Part shown: positions 1 through 5,540 of the stretch, one piece after another
Layout of the letters: each line of letters opens with the position of its first letter
Numbering within the stretch: the first letter of the stretch is position 1
Assembly (NCBI GenBank): GCA_011048855.1
Contig: DSCZ01000623.1
Span: 1 to 5,755 of the forward strand
Origin: Desulfobacteraceae bacterium
Lineage (GTDB): Bacteria > Desulfobacterota > DSM-4660 > Desulfatiglandales > Desulfatiglandaceae
DNA: 5,755 bases
Direction of reading: 5' to 3'
Position numbers and translations under genes: made by a program
The notes under the pieces: generated by a model
The model's input: only the letters and a program-made list of their open reading frames with translations
What the model was told of the DNA's origin: nothing
Database searches by the model: none

Positions 1-2
1 AG

Positions 3-467
3 AAGACATTTATTGCATTAAAAGACTGGACCGAGGGCTTCTTTTCGAACCGCGCTGAACTTTTCGCTTCCAGGATAGCAAAGGGAAAAATCCGTGACTG
101 TCATGGAGACCTTCATATGGAGCATGTTTGCCTCGGGGATGAGGTTGAGGTGATCGACTGCATAGAGTTCAACGAGCGTTTCCGATACTGCGATACGATA
201 GCGGATTTAGCTTTTTTGTTGATGGATCTGGAGTATCACGGCGGATCCGCACAAGCTGAAAAACTGTGGGATTTCTACCGGATGTATGCTGAAGAGGGTG
301 ATGATATCGAAGATCTGCTGATCTTCTACAAACTCTACCGTGCAATGGTGCGCGGGAAGGTGAACAGCTTCCAGCTTGACGACGAGAACATTTCAGATGA
401 AAAGCGACTGGAAGCCATTGGCAAAGCGGCGGATTATTTCAGGCTGGCATACCGTTACATCGGCTGA
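3..467 (+). CDS. C-terminal part of an aminoglycoside-phosphotransferase-like protein (COG2187 type), 5' end outside window
   Basis: The reading frame is open from the left edge, so the gene begins upstream; an ATG at 117 lies inside the conserved core and is not the start. The visible 154 residues include HGDLH (codons 102-116), the catalytic-loop motif of APH/choline-kinase-like phosphotransferases, followed about 15 residues later by IDCIEFN, whose Asp matches the metal-binding position. The motif pair with CIEFN is typical of COG2187, whose members are often fused to a C-terminal P-loop kinase domain. Here the protein stops at 465-467 and a separate P-loop gene follows after about 106 bases, so the pair is split. 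The residue expected to be Asn in the classical HxDxxxxN loop is His (HGDLHMEH); from memory this is common in COG2187, but I could not align it. The natural substrate is unknown and drug resistance should not be assumed. Confidence 0.8.
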   Translation, partial: KTFIALKDWTEGFFSNRAELFASRIAKGKIRDCHGDLHMEHVCLGDEVEVIDCIEFNERFRYCDTIADLAFLLMDLEYHGGSAQAEKLWDFYRMYAEEGDDIEDLLIFYKLYRAMVRGKVNSFQLDDENISDEKRLEAIGKAADYFRLAYRYIG

Positions 468-486
468 TCCAGGATAACCGAACCTG

Positions 487-513
487 AACCGGAAAATTTT
501 TGATTTCCCGGTT
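487..513. repeat. Imperfect hairpin between the phosphotransferase-like and kinase-like genes
   Basis: AACCGGAAAAT (487-497) pairs with ATTTCCCGGTT (503-513) in 10 of 11 positions, with one A-C mismatch and a 5-base loop. No T-run follows on either strand, so it does not look like a standard intrinsic terminator. It could be a processing or stability element in a shared transcript, or simply chance. Confidence 0.3.
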
Positions 514-560
514 TCCATACGGAAATACGGGATGGAAACTTCCTGCTGGAAACGATATTT

Positions 561-564
561 GGAG
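561..564 (+). promoter_or_regulatory. Shine-Dalgarno GGAG that favours the ATG at 574
   Basis: GGAG lies 9 bases before the ATG at 574. The in-frame ATG at 532 has only a weak GGA before it and would add 14 residues ahead of the domain, so 574 is the preferred start. Confidence 0.55.
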
Positions 565-573
565 CGTACAGAT

Positions 574-1176
574 ATGAAAGAAGCATTCATCGATTTCATG
601 AAACGAGAGCTGGAAGACCAAACGGTTTTGATTGCGTGCGGTCTGCCTGCTTCCTATAAAACAGAAACGACGGAGATCACGGCGGCTCTTAAAGGGTACC
701 GCATTCTGCGCACTGATCTCATAAGGTTGGAAGTACTTCGAGGGGAGGATATTTTCGACGAAAAGGTCGCCTCCAACATGGACAAACGGACGATGGTCTA
801 CGACGAAATGTTCAGGATGGGAGAGCAACTGGCAGGTCAGGGGTACGGGGTGATCTTCGATGCGACTTTCGTGACACAGGCCCTCAGGAGGAGGGCCGCG
901 GGCATCGCGGCTGCAACCGGCCTGCCGTTCGTGATTCAGCAAACCCGCTGTCCTAAGGAGGTGTCCCTGGCCAGGATCGCCCGCCGAAGCAAAGAGAATT
1001 ATGAATCCAATGCGCTGACCGAGCAGGCCTACATGAACAACGTCGCAAAATTTGAACCTGTGGATCTTGAAGATCTTAAAGGGTTTTATCCGGACCTCCG
1101 GGTTGTTCATCTTGTTGTCGATACAACCCACGATGAAACCGAAAAATGGTTTGTCGTCGAAAAAACGTTGGTATAA
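574..1176 (+). CDS. Small P-loop kinase-like protein (AAA/COG0645-type) with non-canonical Walker A
   Basis: The predicted protein has 200 residues from ATG 574 (214 if ATG 532 is used). After a short N-terminal helix, a beta-strand (TVLIACGLP) leads into a P-loop-like segment, GLPASYKT at residues 23-30. This resembles the GLPGSGKS loop of the COG0645 kinases that are often fused to COG2187 phosphotransferase domains. Later features fit a nucleotide-kinase fold: an RTDLIR segment (46-51), where such kinases have a DxxR motif, a hydrophobic strand ending in FDATF (95-99), and an Arg-rich helix near 155-165 (RIARR) that could act as a lid. The Gly just before the Walker A Lys is replaced by Tyr, although Lys29 and Thr30 are kept. 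It follows the phosphotransferase-like gene in a different frame, with its own ribosome site, and precedes nadK by 21 bases. It is probably an ATP-dependent kinase of a small molecule; the substrate is unknown. Confidence 0.72.
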   Translation: MKEAFIDFMKRELEDQTVLIACGLPASYKTETTEITAALKGYRILRTDLIRLEVLRGEDIFDEKVASNMDKRTMVYDEMFRMGEQLAGQGYGVIFDATFVTQALRRRAAGIAAATGLPFVIQQTRCPKEVSLARIARRSKENYESNALTEQAYMNNVAKFEPVDLEDLKGFYPDLRVVHLVVDTTHDETEKWFVVEKTLV

Positions 1177-1197
1177 GTTTCCGGGGAGGATTTTTAG

Positions 1198-2070
1198 ATG
1201 GGCTCTGACGAGGTCGGGATAATATACAAATACAACCATGAGCCTGCGCTGCGCGAGGCGCAAAATCTGGCAGGATGGTTTGAAAAGAAGGGCATATCCG
1301 TCTATCTTGAAGAGATGATGCCTAAAGAGCCGTCCGATTTGCTTGAACACTCATCCGCTGTGCCCCCAACCGTTCGATGGGTTGTTGTCATGGGCGGAGA
1401 CGGCACCCTGCTTGGGGCGGCCAGAAGGGTGGGGCGCTACGGCGCGCCGATGCTCGGGGTCAATCTTGGAGGTCTTGGATTTCTTACAAACATTCCTCTG
1501 GAGCGTCTTTATCCGATGGTCGAATCGATGGTGGCCGGAAAGCTGGATGTCGAGTCCAGGATGACCCTCAAAGCCACGGTTGTCAGAGACGGCCGGGAGG
1601 TGTGTTCCTCACATGTTCTCAATGATATCGTTATAAATAAAAACGCTCTTGCCCGAATCATCGATCTGCAGGTTAAGGTCGACGGGGAGCCTCTAACGGT
1701 TTTCCGCGCCGATGGATTGATAGTGTCAACCCCCACAGGTTCCACCGCATACAATCTAGCGGCCGGGGGGCCGGTGGTTCATCCATCGATGGACACTTTC
1801 ATTTTTACACCTATATGTGCTTTTACACTTAACAATCGCCCGATAATAATTCCGAAAACAGCTACAGTATGCATTACAATGGCAAAGGAAAGCGAAGAGA
1901 CGGTGATGCTTACTTTTGACGGCCAGGTGGGTTTCGATCTTCAGTTCGGAGACCAGGTCGTGATTTCCAATTCAGGTTATAGAATTAAACTGTTCCGAGC
2001 ACCTGGAAGAAGTTATTTCGATATCCTGAGAACCAAACTTATGTGGGGGGGCGGGCAGCCTGGACGATAG
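1198..2070 (+). CDS. nadK: NAD kinase
   Basis: This is an ATP- (or polyphosphate-) dependent cytosolic kinase that phosphorylates the 2' hydroxyl of NAD to make NADP. The 290-residue length is normal for the family. Visible motifs, in order, are GGDGT at residues 66-70 (phosphate binding and catalytic Asp68), GVNLGGLGFL at 87-96, LNDIVINK at 141-148 (the N-[ED] dinucleotide-binding motif), and STPTGSTAYNLAAGGP at 177-192 (the conserved Gly-rich loop), followed by the all-beta C-terminal domain with FDGQ. The start is fixed by an excellent Shine-Dalgarno, GGGGAGGA at 1183-1190, seven bases before ATG 1198. The gene sits 21 bases after the kinase-like gene and 2 bases before the DUF4911-type gene, so it is likely part of one transcript. 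A seven-G run near the 3' end (2045-2051) lies in the Gly/Trp-rich tail and does not break the frame. All key residues appear intact. Confidence 0.96.
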   Translation: MGSDEVGIIYKYNHEPALREAQNLAGWFEKKGISVYLEEMMPKEPSDLLEHSSAVPPTVRWVVVMGGDGTLLGAARRVGRYGAPMLGVNLGGLGFLTNIPLERLYPMVESMVAGKLDVESRMTLKATVVRDGREVCSSHVLNDIVINKNALARIIDLQVKVDGEPLTVFRADGLIVSTPTGSTAYNLAAGGPVVHPSMDTFIFTPICAFTLNNRPIIIPKTATVCITMAKESEETVMLTFDGQVGFDLQFGDQVVISNSGYRIKLFRAPGRSYFDILRTKLMWGGGQPGR

Positions 2071-2072
2071 CC

Positions 2073-2312
2073 ATGCCGATTGAAACCACCAGTCGCTTGT
2101 ACCGTGTTCCTCGTTGGGCGATATGCTACATCCGCTATACCGTCGAGTCCTACGACGGTGTTGCGGTTGTGAGCACCCTGGACCCGCAGCAGGGCATCCT
2201 GCACATCCAGGTGGCCCCGGGATGTGAAGACATCCTTGATGATTTGGTAACCTCCCTGAAGAATAATGAAAAAATACCGATCCACAAGATCGACTGCCGG
2301 ATGGACTCCTGA
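2073..2312 (+). CDS. DUF4911-type small protein
   Basis: This is a 79-residue soluble protein with no signal peptide or membrane segment. The pattern of an N-terminal strand, then ESYDGVAVVSTLD, a hydrophobic strand (GILHIQVAPG) and an acidic helix (CEDILDDLVTSL) resembles the DUF4911 family, which I associate mainly with Desulfobacterota; its function is unknown. I chose ATG 2073, two bases after the nadK stop, rather than a GTG at 2043 that would overlap nadK and add ten residues lacking family character. The Shine-Dalgarno is weak (GGA at 2062-2064), so translation may be coupled to nadK. The miaB start lies 42 bases downstream. The family call is from memory of the conserved DG...STLD and PG elements and needs a profile search. 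The position between nadK and miaB gives no clear functional clue. Confidence 0.72.
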   Translation: MPIETTSRLYRVPRWAICYIRYTVESYDGVAVVSTLDPQQGILHIQVAPGCEDILDDLVTSLKNNEKIPIHKIDCRMDS

Positions 2313-2354
2313 AATCGTGAAAATGGATTCATCCCGGCGAAGGATTGAGTCGTT

Positions 2355-3674
2355 GTGAAAACTTTCTTCATCCATACTATGGGCTGCCAGATGAACGTGT
2401 ATGACTCCGATTACATGGCTCAGGAGCTGGTGAAAATGGGATTTGAACCCGTTGAAGCTCCAAAAATGGCTGATATAATTTTGGTAAACACCTGTACTGT
2501 CAGGAAAAAGCCTGCCCAGAAGGCATTCAGCTCTCTGGGAAGAATGTCCCGTATCAAGAAACGCAGAAAAACCCCGGTAATTCTTGGAGTTACGGGCTGC
2601 TTAGCCCAGGAGAGGCCTGGTGAATTAAAGAGGAGGTTTCCTTCGCTCGATCTGATTGCAGGCCCCAGGGAGGTGGGCCGCATCACCGAGCTGCTGGAGC
2701 ATGTGAAGGCAGGGGATGGATGCATAACGGCGACCGATCCGGGGGGGGTGCCTCCCGAAGCACCCGGGGACGGGTCATATTTTCGCGGTAAAGCAGCTGG
2801 TTATGTTTCGATAATGGAGGGATGCAACAACTTCTGCACCTATTGCATCGTCCCTTATGTGCGCGGAAGGGAGCTGTCCCGCTCTCCAGGCGACATCCTG
2901 AAAGAGGTGCGCAATCTCACCGAAGTCGGAATCAAGGACATCACTCTGCTGGGTCAAAATGTCAATAGTTACCGATGGATCGAACAAGGAAAAACGTGGG
3001 ATTTCCCGGAGTTGCTTCAAGAAGTTTCCACGGTGCCGGGACTGATTCGGCTCAGGTTCACCACCTCTCACCCAAAAGACCTATCCGGTGCTTTGCTCGA
3101 TTGCTTCAGGTCACTGCAGGTGCTTGCTCCTCACATTCACCTGCCTTTTCAGGCCGGTTCCGACCGGGTGCTCCGGAAGATGGGCAGGGGGTATACCCGA
3201 GAACATTACATGTCACTGATCGAAGAGCTTCGAAGCGCCCGGGCCGGTATCGCCGTGACCAGCGACGTGATGGTCGGTTTTCCGGGAGAAAGCGACGAAG
3301 ATTTTTCCGAGACGATGGATTTGGTGGAACGGATGCGCTTCGACGGACTCTTTTCATTCAAATATTCGGATCGTGACGGTACCCCGGCGGCGCGGATGCA
3401 GGACAAGATTTCCGAGGAAGTAAAATCACGGCGTCTTGCTGGACTTCAAACCGTTCAAAAGGAAATAACCCGTTCCATAAACCAGTCTTTGACCGGCCGG
3501 GAGTTCGAGGTTCTGGTTGAGGGTCCAGGCAAACAAGCAGGTCAGTATACCGGACGAACCGGAACGAACAAAATCGTCAATTTTTTCGCACAATCCGCTG
3601 AACCCGGGAGTTTGGTTCGGATTTTGATCCGCCGCGGTCACCTGAATTCATTGCTCGGCGAATTGAACGAATGA
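2355..3674 (+). CDS. miaB: tRNA-2-methylthio-N6-dimethylallyladenosine37 synthase MiaB
   Basis: This radical SAM methylthiotransferase converts i6A37 to ms2i6A37 in tRNAs that read UNN codons. The 439-residue length is standard. The N-terminal MTTase (UPF0004) domain has the three cluster-ligand cysteines: Cys11 in MGCQMN, Cys47 in NTCTVR and Cys82 in TGCLAQ. The radical SAM motif CxxxCxxC is Cys157, Cys161 and Cys164 (EGCNNFCTYCIVPYVRG). A C-terminal TRAM domain covers about residues 378-439. The MGCQMN...DSD start and EGCNN...CIVPYVRGRE signature favour MiaB over RimO or MtaB. The start is GTG 2355: the in-frame codon three triplets upstream (2346-2348) is a stop, no ATG lies between it and the conserved N-terminus, and GAAGGA (2339-2344) sits 10 bases before it. 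It is the last gene of the tight + strand run. An eight-G tract (2741-2748) falls in the linker before the radical SAM domain; the frame is intact. Confidence 0.96.
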   Translation: MKTFFIHTMGCQMNVYDSDYMAQELVKMGFEPVEAPKMADIILVNTCTVRKKPAQKAFSSLGRMSRIKKRRKTPVILGVTGCLAQERPGELKRRFPSLDLIAGPREVGRITELLEHVKAGDGCITATDPGGVPPEAPGDGSYFRGKAAGYVSIMEGCNNFCTYCIVPYVRGRELSRSPGDILKEVRNLTEVGIKDITLLGQNVNSYRWIEQGKTWDFPELLQEVSTVPGLIRLRFTTSHPKDLSGALLDCFRSLQVLAPHIHLPFQAGSDRVLRKMGRGYTREHYMSLIEELRSARAGIAVTSDVMVGFPGESDEDFSETMDLVERMRFDGLFSFKYSDRDGTPAARMQDKISEEVKSRRLAGLQTVQKEITRSINQSLTGREFEVLVEGPGKQAGQYTGRTGTNKIVNFFAQSAEPGSLVRILIRRGHLNSLLGELNE

Positions 3675-3695
3675 TTCAATTGAGCAAAAATCAAT
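3661..3695. repeat. AT-rich overlapping inverted repeats at the miaB 3' end
   Basis: AATTGAA (3661-3667) can pair with TTCAATT (3675-3681), enclosing the miaB stop codon. Alternatively AATTGA (3679-3684) pairs with TCAATT a few bases further on, around a GCAAAAA loop. The two pairings are mutually exclusive. Stems are short and AT-rich and no T-run follows, so I would not call this an intrinsic terminator. Confidence 0.3.
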
Positions 3696-3795
3696 TCACA
3701 ACATAACTTCCGACAATGCATATTATGTAAACTAAAGGCTCGATACAGAAGCGATGAGTTCGTTGGCCTCCCCCTCAAGGAAATTCCTGCCCCCT

Positions 3796-3812
3796 GAATG
3801 CACCACGCATTC
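3796..3812. repeat. Perfect inverted repeat GAATGC-N5-GCATTC
   Basis: GAATGC (3796-3801) and GCATTC (3807-3812) are exact reverse complements around ACCAC. No T-run follows, so it is not an obvious terminator. Its half-site resembles that of the TGATGC palindrome 16 bases downstream, so both might be sites for one DNA-binding protein, but this is speculative. Confidence 0.35.
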
Positions 3813-3827
3813 CAGCAGATTACATTT

Positions 3828-3840
3828 TGATGCTGCATCA
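3828..3840. promoter_or_regulatory. 13-bp perfect palindrome, possible operator upstream of the bS22-like gene promoter
   Basis: TGATGC, a central T, then GCATCA form an exact inverted repeat. It ends 16 bases before the -35 element of the promoter at 3857, a position where an activator or repressor dimer could act. No regulator gene is next to it and I do not recognise the motif. Confidence 0.35.
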
Positions 3841-3856
3841 GCGTTCAAAATATCTA

Positions 3857-3886
3857 TTGACATTCATCGCCCCGGGATAGTATAAA
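3857..3886 (+). promoter_or_regulatory. Sigma70-type promoter of the bS22-like gene
   Basis: A perfect -35 box TTGACA (3857-3862) is followed after 18 bases by TATAAA (3881-3886), one mismatch from consensus; a 17-base spacing with GTATAA is also possible. Transcription would begin near 3893, leaving a leader of about 28 bases before the start codon. The strength of this promoter fits a ribosomal-protein gene. Confidence 0.7.
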
Positions 3887-3906
3887 TTTAAGGATATATA
3901 TCGAAT

Positions 3907-3912
3907 AGGAGG
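3907..3912 (+). promoter_or_regulatory. Shine-Dalgarno AGGAGG that sets the start of the bS22-like gene
   Basis: A perfect AGGAGG lies 8 bases before ATG 3921. A nearer ATG at 3917 is only 4 bases away and runs into a stop after three codons, so 3921 is the true start. Confidence 0.8.
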
Positions 3913-3920
3913 ATCTATGA

Positions 3921-4010
3921 ATGGGTAGCGTAGTCAAAAAAAGGCGAAAGAAAATTACAAAACATAAACATCGTAAACTAAGAAAAAGGATGCGTCATAG
4001 AAATAAATAA
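3921..4010 (+). CDS. AURKAIP1/COX24-domain small ribosomal protein (bS22-like), 29 aa
   Basis: This gene is short enough to be missed by most gene finders. It encodes 29 residues beginning MGSVVKKRRKK and continuing ITKHKHRKLRKRMRHRNK, almost entirely Lys, Arg and His. The MGSV-KKRRK start and KHRKL core match the COX24_C/AURKAIP1 family. In bacteria this family includes the tiny 30S protein bS22 described in mycobacterial ribosomes, and its mitochondrial relative is mS38. Such proteins bind 16S rRNA near the decoding region. Support is strong for so small a gene: a near-consensus promoter (3857-3886), a perfect Shine-Dalgarno and a strong terminator just after it (4042-4076), giving a compact single-gene transcription unit. 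Its codons are much richer in A than those of its neighbours, mainly because of the Lys (AAA) content. Confidence 0.88.
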   Translation: MGSVVKKRRKKITKHKHRKLRKRMRHRNK

Positions 4011-4041
4011 ATTTTGACTGCTACCTTAGTGGTATAAATAT

Positions 4042-4076
4042 AAAAGGCAGCCCGCTTGAATACAGGCTGCCTTTTT
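4042..4076. terminator. Intrinsic, probably bidirectional terminator between convergent genes
   Basis: AAAAGGCAGCC (4042-4052) pairs perfectly with GGCTGCCTTTT (4065-4075) around a 12-base loop, and the T-run 4072-4076 follows on the + strand. On the - strand the stem is followed by TTTTATATTT, so it can also end transcription of the NFU gene, which stops at 4106. Confidence 0.9.
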
Positions 4077-4105
4077 GTGTTCCCTGAAAATGCTGCTTTC
4101 CAGTG

Positions 4106-4330
4106 TTATACGGATTCAACGTGGGCGACTTCAGGAATTTCTTTTTTCAAGACTTTTTCGATGCCCATTTTAAGTGTCATTTGGGACATGGGGCAGCCTT
4201 TGCAGGCTCCGGTCAGTCTGAGTTTCACGACGCCGTCGTCCCCGACTTCAACCAGTTCGACGTCGCCACCGTCCGCTTGGAGAGACGGACGTACTTTCTG
4301 CAATGATGCTTCAACTTTATCTCTCAGCAT
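4106..4330 (-). CDS. NifU C-terminal-domain (NFU-type) Fe-S cluster carrier
   Basis: This 74-residue protein consists of the NFU domain only. Family hallmarks are the helix ending in VRPSLQADGGDVEL (residues 13-26) and the CxxC motif Cys43-Lys-Gly-Cys46 in LTGACKGCPMS, whose cysteines hold a [4Fe-4S] cluster bridged between two monomers. Such free-standing NFU proteins deliver clusters to apo-enzymes in the cytosol. The start is ATG 4330-4328; GGAG (complement of 4343-4346) lies 12 bases upstream, slightly long. The SPL-like gene ends 91 bases upstream on the same strand, so the two may be co-transcribed; I see no convincing promoter in that gap. Its 3' end faces the shared terminator at 4042-4076. 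It lacks the N-terminal IscU-like and ferredoxin-like domains of full NifU and the A-type domain of NfuA, so I give no gene symbol. Confidence 0.92.
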   Translation of the reverse strand: MLRDKVEASLQKVRPSLQADGGDVELVEVGDDGVVKLRLTGACKGCPMSQMTLKMGIEKVLKKEIPEVAHVESV

Positions 4331-4421
4331 ACTGTCTTTATTCTCCTTTCAGATAAGTAAACATACAAAACCGCATTTTCATGTGGATATTCTATTTGAT
4401 CAAGATAACACAGCATCCTGG

Positions 4422-5540
4422 TTATCGCCACCCGAAAATGCGTACCACCCTGGAGTCCAGGTAACAGGCAAGCCCTTTGGATGTTCCAGGAGACCAGCCC
4501 ATTGAATTTTTCCAGACATCGTCACTTTCCATGCATAGATAAATACCTAGATCCGGATGCCATGTATTCAGCCTCTCTGAAATCTCCCGGTAGAGCTCGA
4601 TGCGTATGGGCTTGAAATAACGCATTTTTCCATCTAGACCCGTTACGAACTCGCCGTCAAGAATGCAGGTTTTCGGATGGCGGCTTCTTATTACAGCCTT
4701 AAGCGCCGGCATGTAACGCATCGACCCCATGCTTATCCATATCACCCTGTCCGGTTCAATCATCGTATCCAGAAGGTCTATCGTACGGGCATAACCCTCT
4801 TTCCATCCATCGTGAACAACGATGGGATCGAAATGAAAACCGACAACGAATCCTTCGGCCTGGCACCTTCGGGCTGCTTCAAGCCTCGCGCGAAGCGACG
4901 GTGCTCGATGTTCCTCCCGGGTCGAGATATAAGAGCTGTTAAGGGACCATGAAATTACGATTCGATCCCTCTCGGATGTTTTCAGAACGCCGTTTATGTT
5001 GTCGGTTTTCGTTTTCAATTCCAGGATGGAATTTTTTCTTGTCGAAAACAGCGGAATCAGCATTTGCGCCCAGCCTGTCAGGTGATCGAGGGCCAGGCTG
5101 TCGGTGAATTCCCCCGTGCCGATGCGGTGTATTCGCCAGGGAGCCGAATCGATTTCATCCAGCACCGTCCGGATTTGTTCATCCAGGTTGGTGAAGACCC
5201 TGAGGTTCGGATTGTTGAAATAGGACTGCAGAATGCAGTAACTGCAGTCCATGGGGCAGTTCGTGCCGACATTCAGGATCCGGTAACCACAGCAGATGTA
5301 ATTCTTGGTGCCTGGACAGGGCTTAAGAAACTCCCCCTTGTAGGACAAAAGATGGAGCACGTCTTTGCCCAAACCGTCGGCGTGCTCTGAGCCTTCCCTA
5401 GATTTTGATTCCGCGCATGCAATCCGATCGATAGGAATGCTCCCGGCGGGGATGCTCGAAAGGATCTTCGATCCAAGACTCCGGTCAGCTGCACCCTCTT
5501 CAACAATGACGCGGTTGATACGTGGCTTAAATGACGGCAT
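4422..5540 (-). CDS. Spore photoproduct lyase-like (SPL family) radical SAM protein
   Basis: The 372-residue protein carries the radical SAM motif Cys95-x3-Cys99-x2-Cys102 in GTNCPMDCSYCILQ, the arrangement and context of SplB (COG1533). Further matches recalled from Bacillus SplB are LRVFTNLDE (113-121), DHLT (152-155), the ISWSLNSSYI strand, RLEAARRCQAEGFVVGFHFDPIVVHDGWKEGY and a C-terminal RYFKPIRIELY segment. True SplB uses radical SAM chemistry to reverse the thymine dimer 5-thyminyl-5,6-dihydrothymine in spores. In my by-eye alignment the H-atom-donor Cys (Cys141 in B. subtilis) corresponds to Glu144 in the segment GTGEFTDS, so the reaction may differ. Extra cysteines occur at 75, 83 and 84, shortly before the cluster motif. 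The start is ATG 5540-5538: no other Met occurs before Met97, and a GAAGG-type ribosome site precedes it. It overlaps the upstream gene by 14 bases, suggesting translational coupling. The substrate is unknown. Confidence 0.85.
   Translation of the reverse strand: MPSFKPRINRVIVEEGAADRSLGSKILSSIPAGSIPIDRIACAESKSREGSEHADGLGKDVLHLLSYKGEFLKPCPGTKNYICCGYRILNVGTNCPMDCSYCILQSYFNNPNLRVFTNLDEQIRTVLDEIDSAPWRIHRIGTGEFTDSLALDHLTGWAQMLIPLFSTRKNSILELKTKTDNINGVLKTSERDRIVISWSLNSSYISTREEHRAPSLRARLEAARRCQAEGFVVGFHFDPIVVHDGWKEGYARTIDLLDTMIEPDRVIWISMGSMRYMPALKAVIRSRHPKTCILDGEFVTGLDGKMRYFKPIRIELYREISERLNTWHPDLGIYLCMESDDVWKNSMGWSPGTSKGLACYLDSRVVRIFGWR

Larger units (their letters stand above)
3675..3856. other. Intergenic spacer between miaB and the bS22-like gene, no coding signal seen
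   Basis: I find no supported gene on either strand. The stretch holds the AT-rich repeats next to miaB, a GAATGC-N5-GCATTC inverted repeat (3796-3812) and a 13-bp palindrome (3828-3840) just before the promoter. No clear GC-rich terminator for miaB is visible, so read-through into the next gene is possible. It has no tRNA-like cloverleaf. Confidence 0.5.

Noticed and set aside
3..467. Aminoglycoside resistance gene
   Set aside because: The motifs are those of the broad APH-like superfamily and the COG2187 branch; nothing shows a drug substrate and there is no mobile context.
468..573. Possible frameshift that broke a fused phosphotransferase-kinase gene
   Set aside because: About 106 non-coding bases, a hairpin and a ribosome site separate the two genes, which is more than one indel would explain; two separate genes fit better.
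439..1350. Open frame of 303 codons on the - strand
   Set aside because: It lies antisense to the kinase-like gene and the start of nadK, has no recognisable domain or ribosome site, and the + strand genes carry clear motifs.
2043..2072. GTG start at 2043 for the DUF4911-type gene
   Set aside because: It lies inside the nadK 3' end in a G-rich stretch and adds residues without family character; ATG 2073 directly after the nadK stop is better.
2975..3376. Open frame of 133 codons in another + frame inside miaB
   Set aside because: The composition is Arg/Gly/Ser-rich as expected for an out-of-frame reading, and it is fully contained in a well-supported miaB.
3638..3838. Open frame of 66 codons on the - strand in the miaB-bS22 spacer
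   Set aside because: It overlaps the 3' end of miaB, has no convincing start signal and no recognisable domain.
4014..4044. TTGACT and TATAAA boxes just after the bS22-like gene
   Set aside because: Spacings of 13 or 19 bases are poor, and the boxes run straight into the terminator with no gene to drive on the + strand.
4056..4505. Open frame of 149 codons on the + strand over the NFU and SPL-like genes
   Set aside because: It begins inside the terminator hairpin and is antisense to two genes with strong family motifs; the protein looks like no known family.
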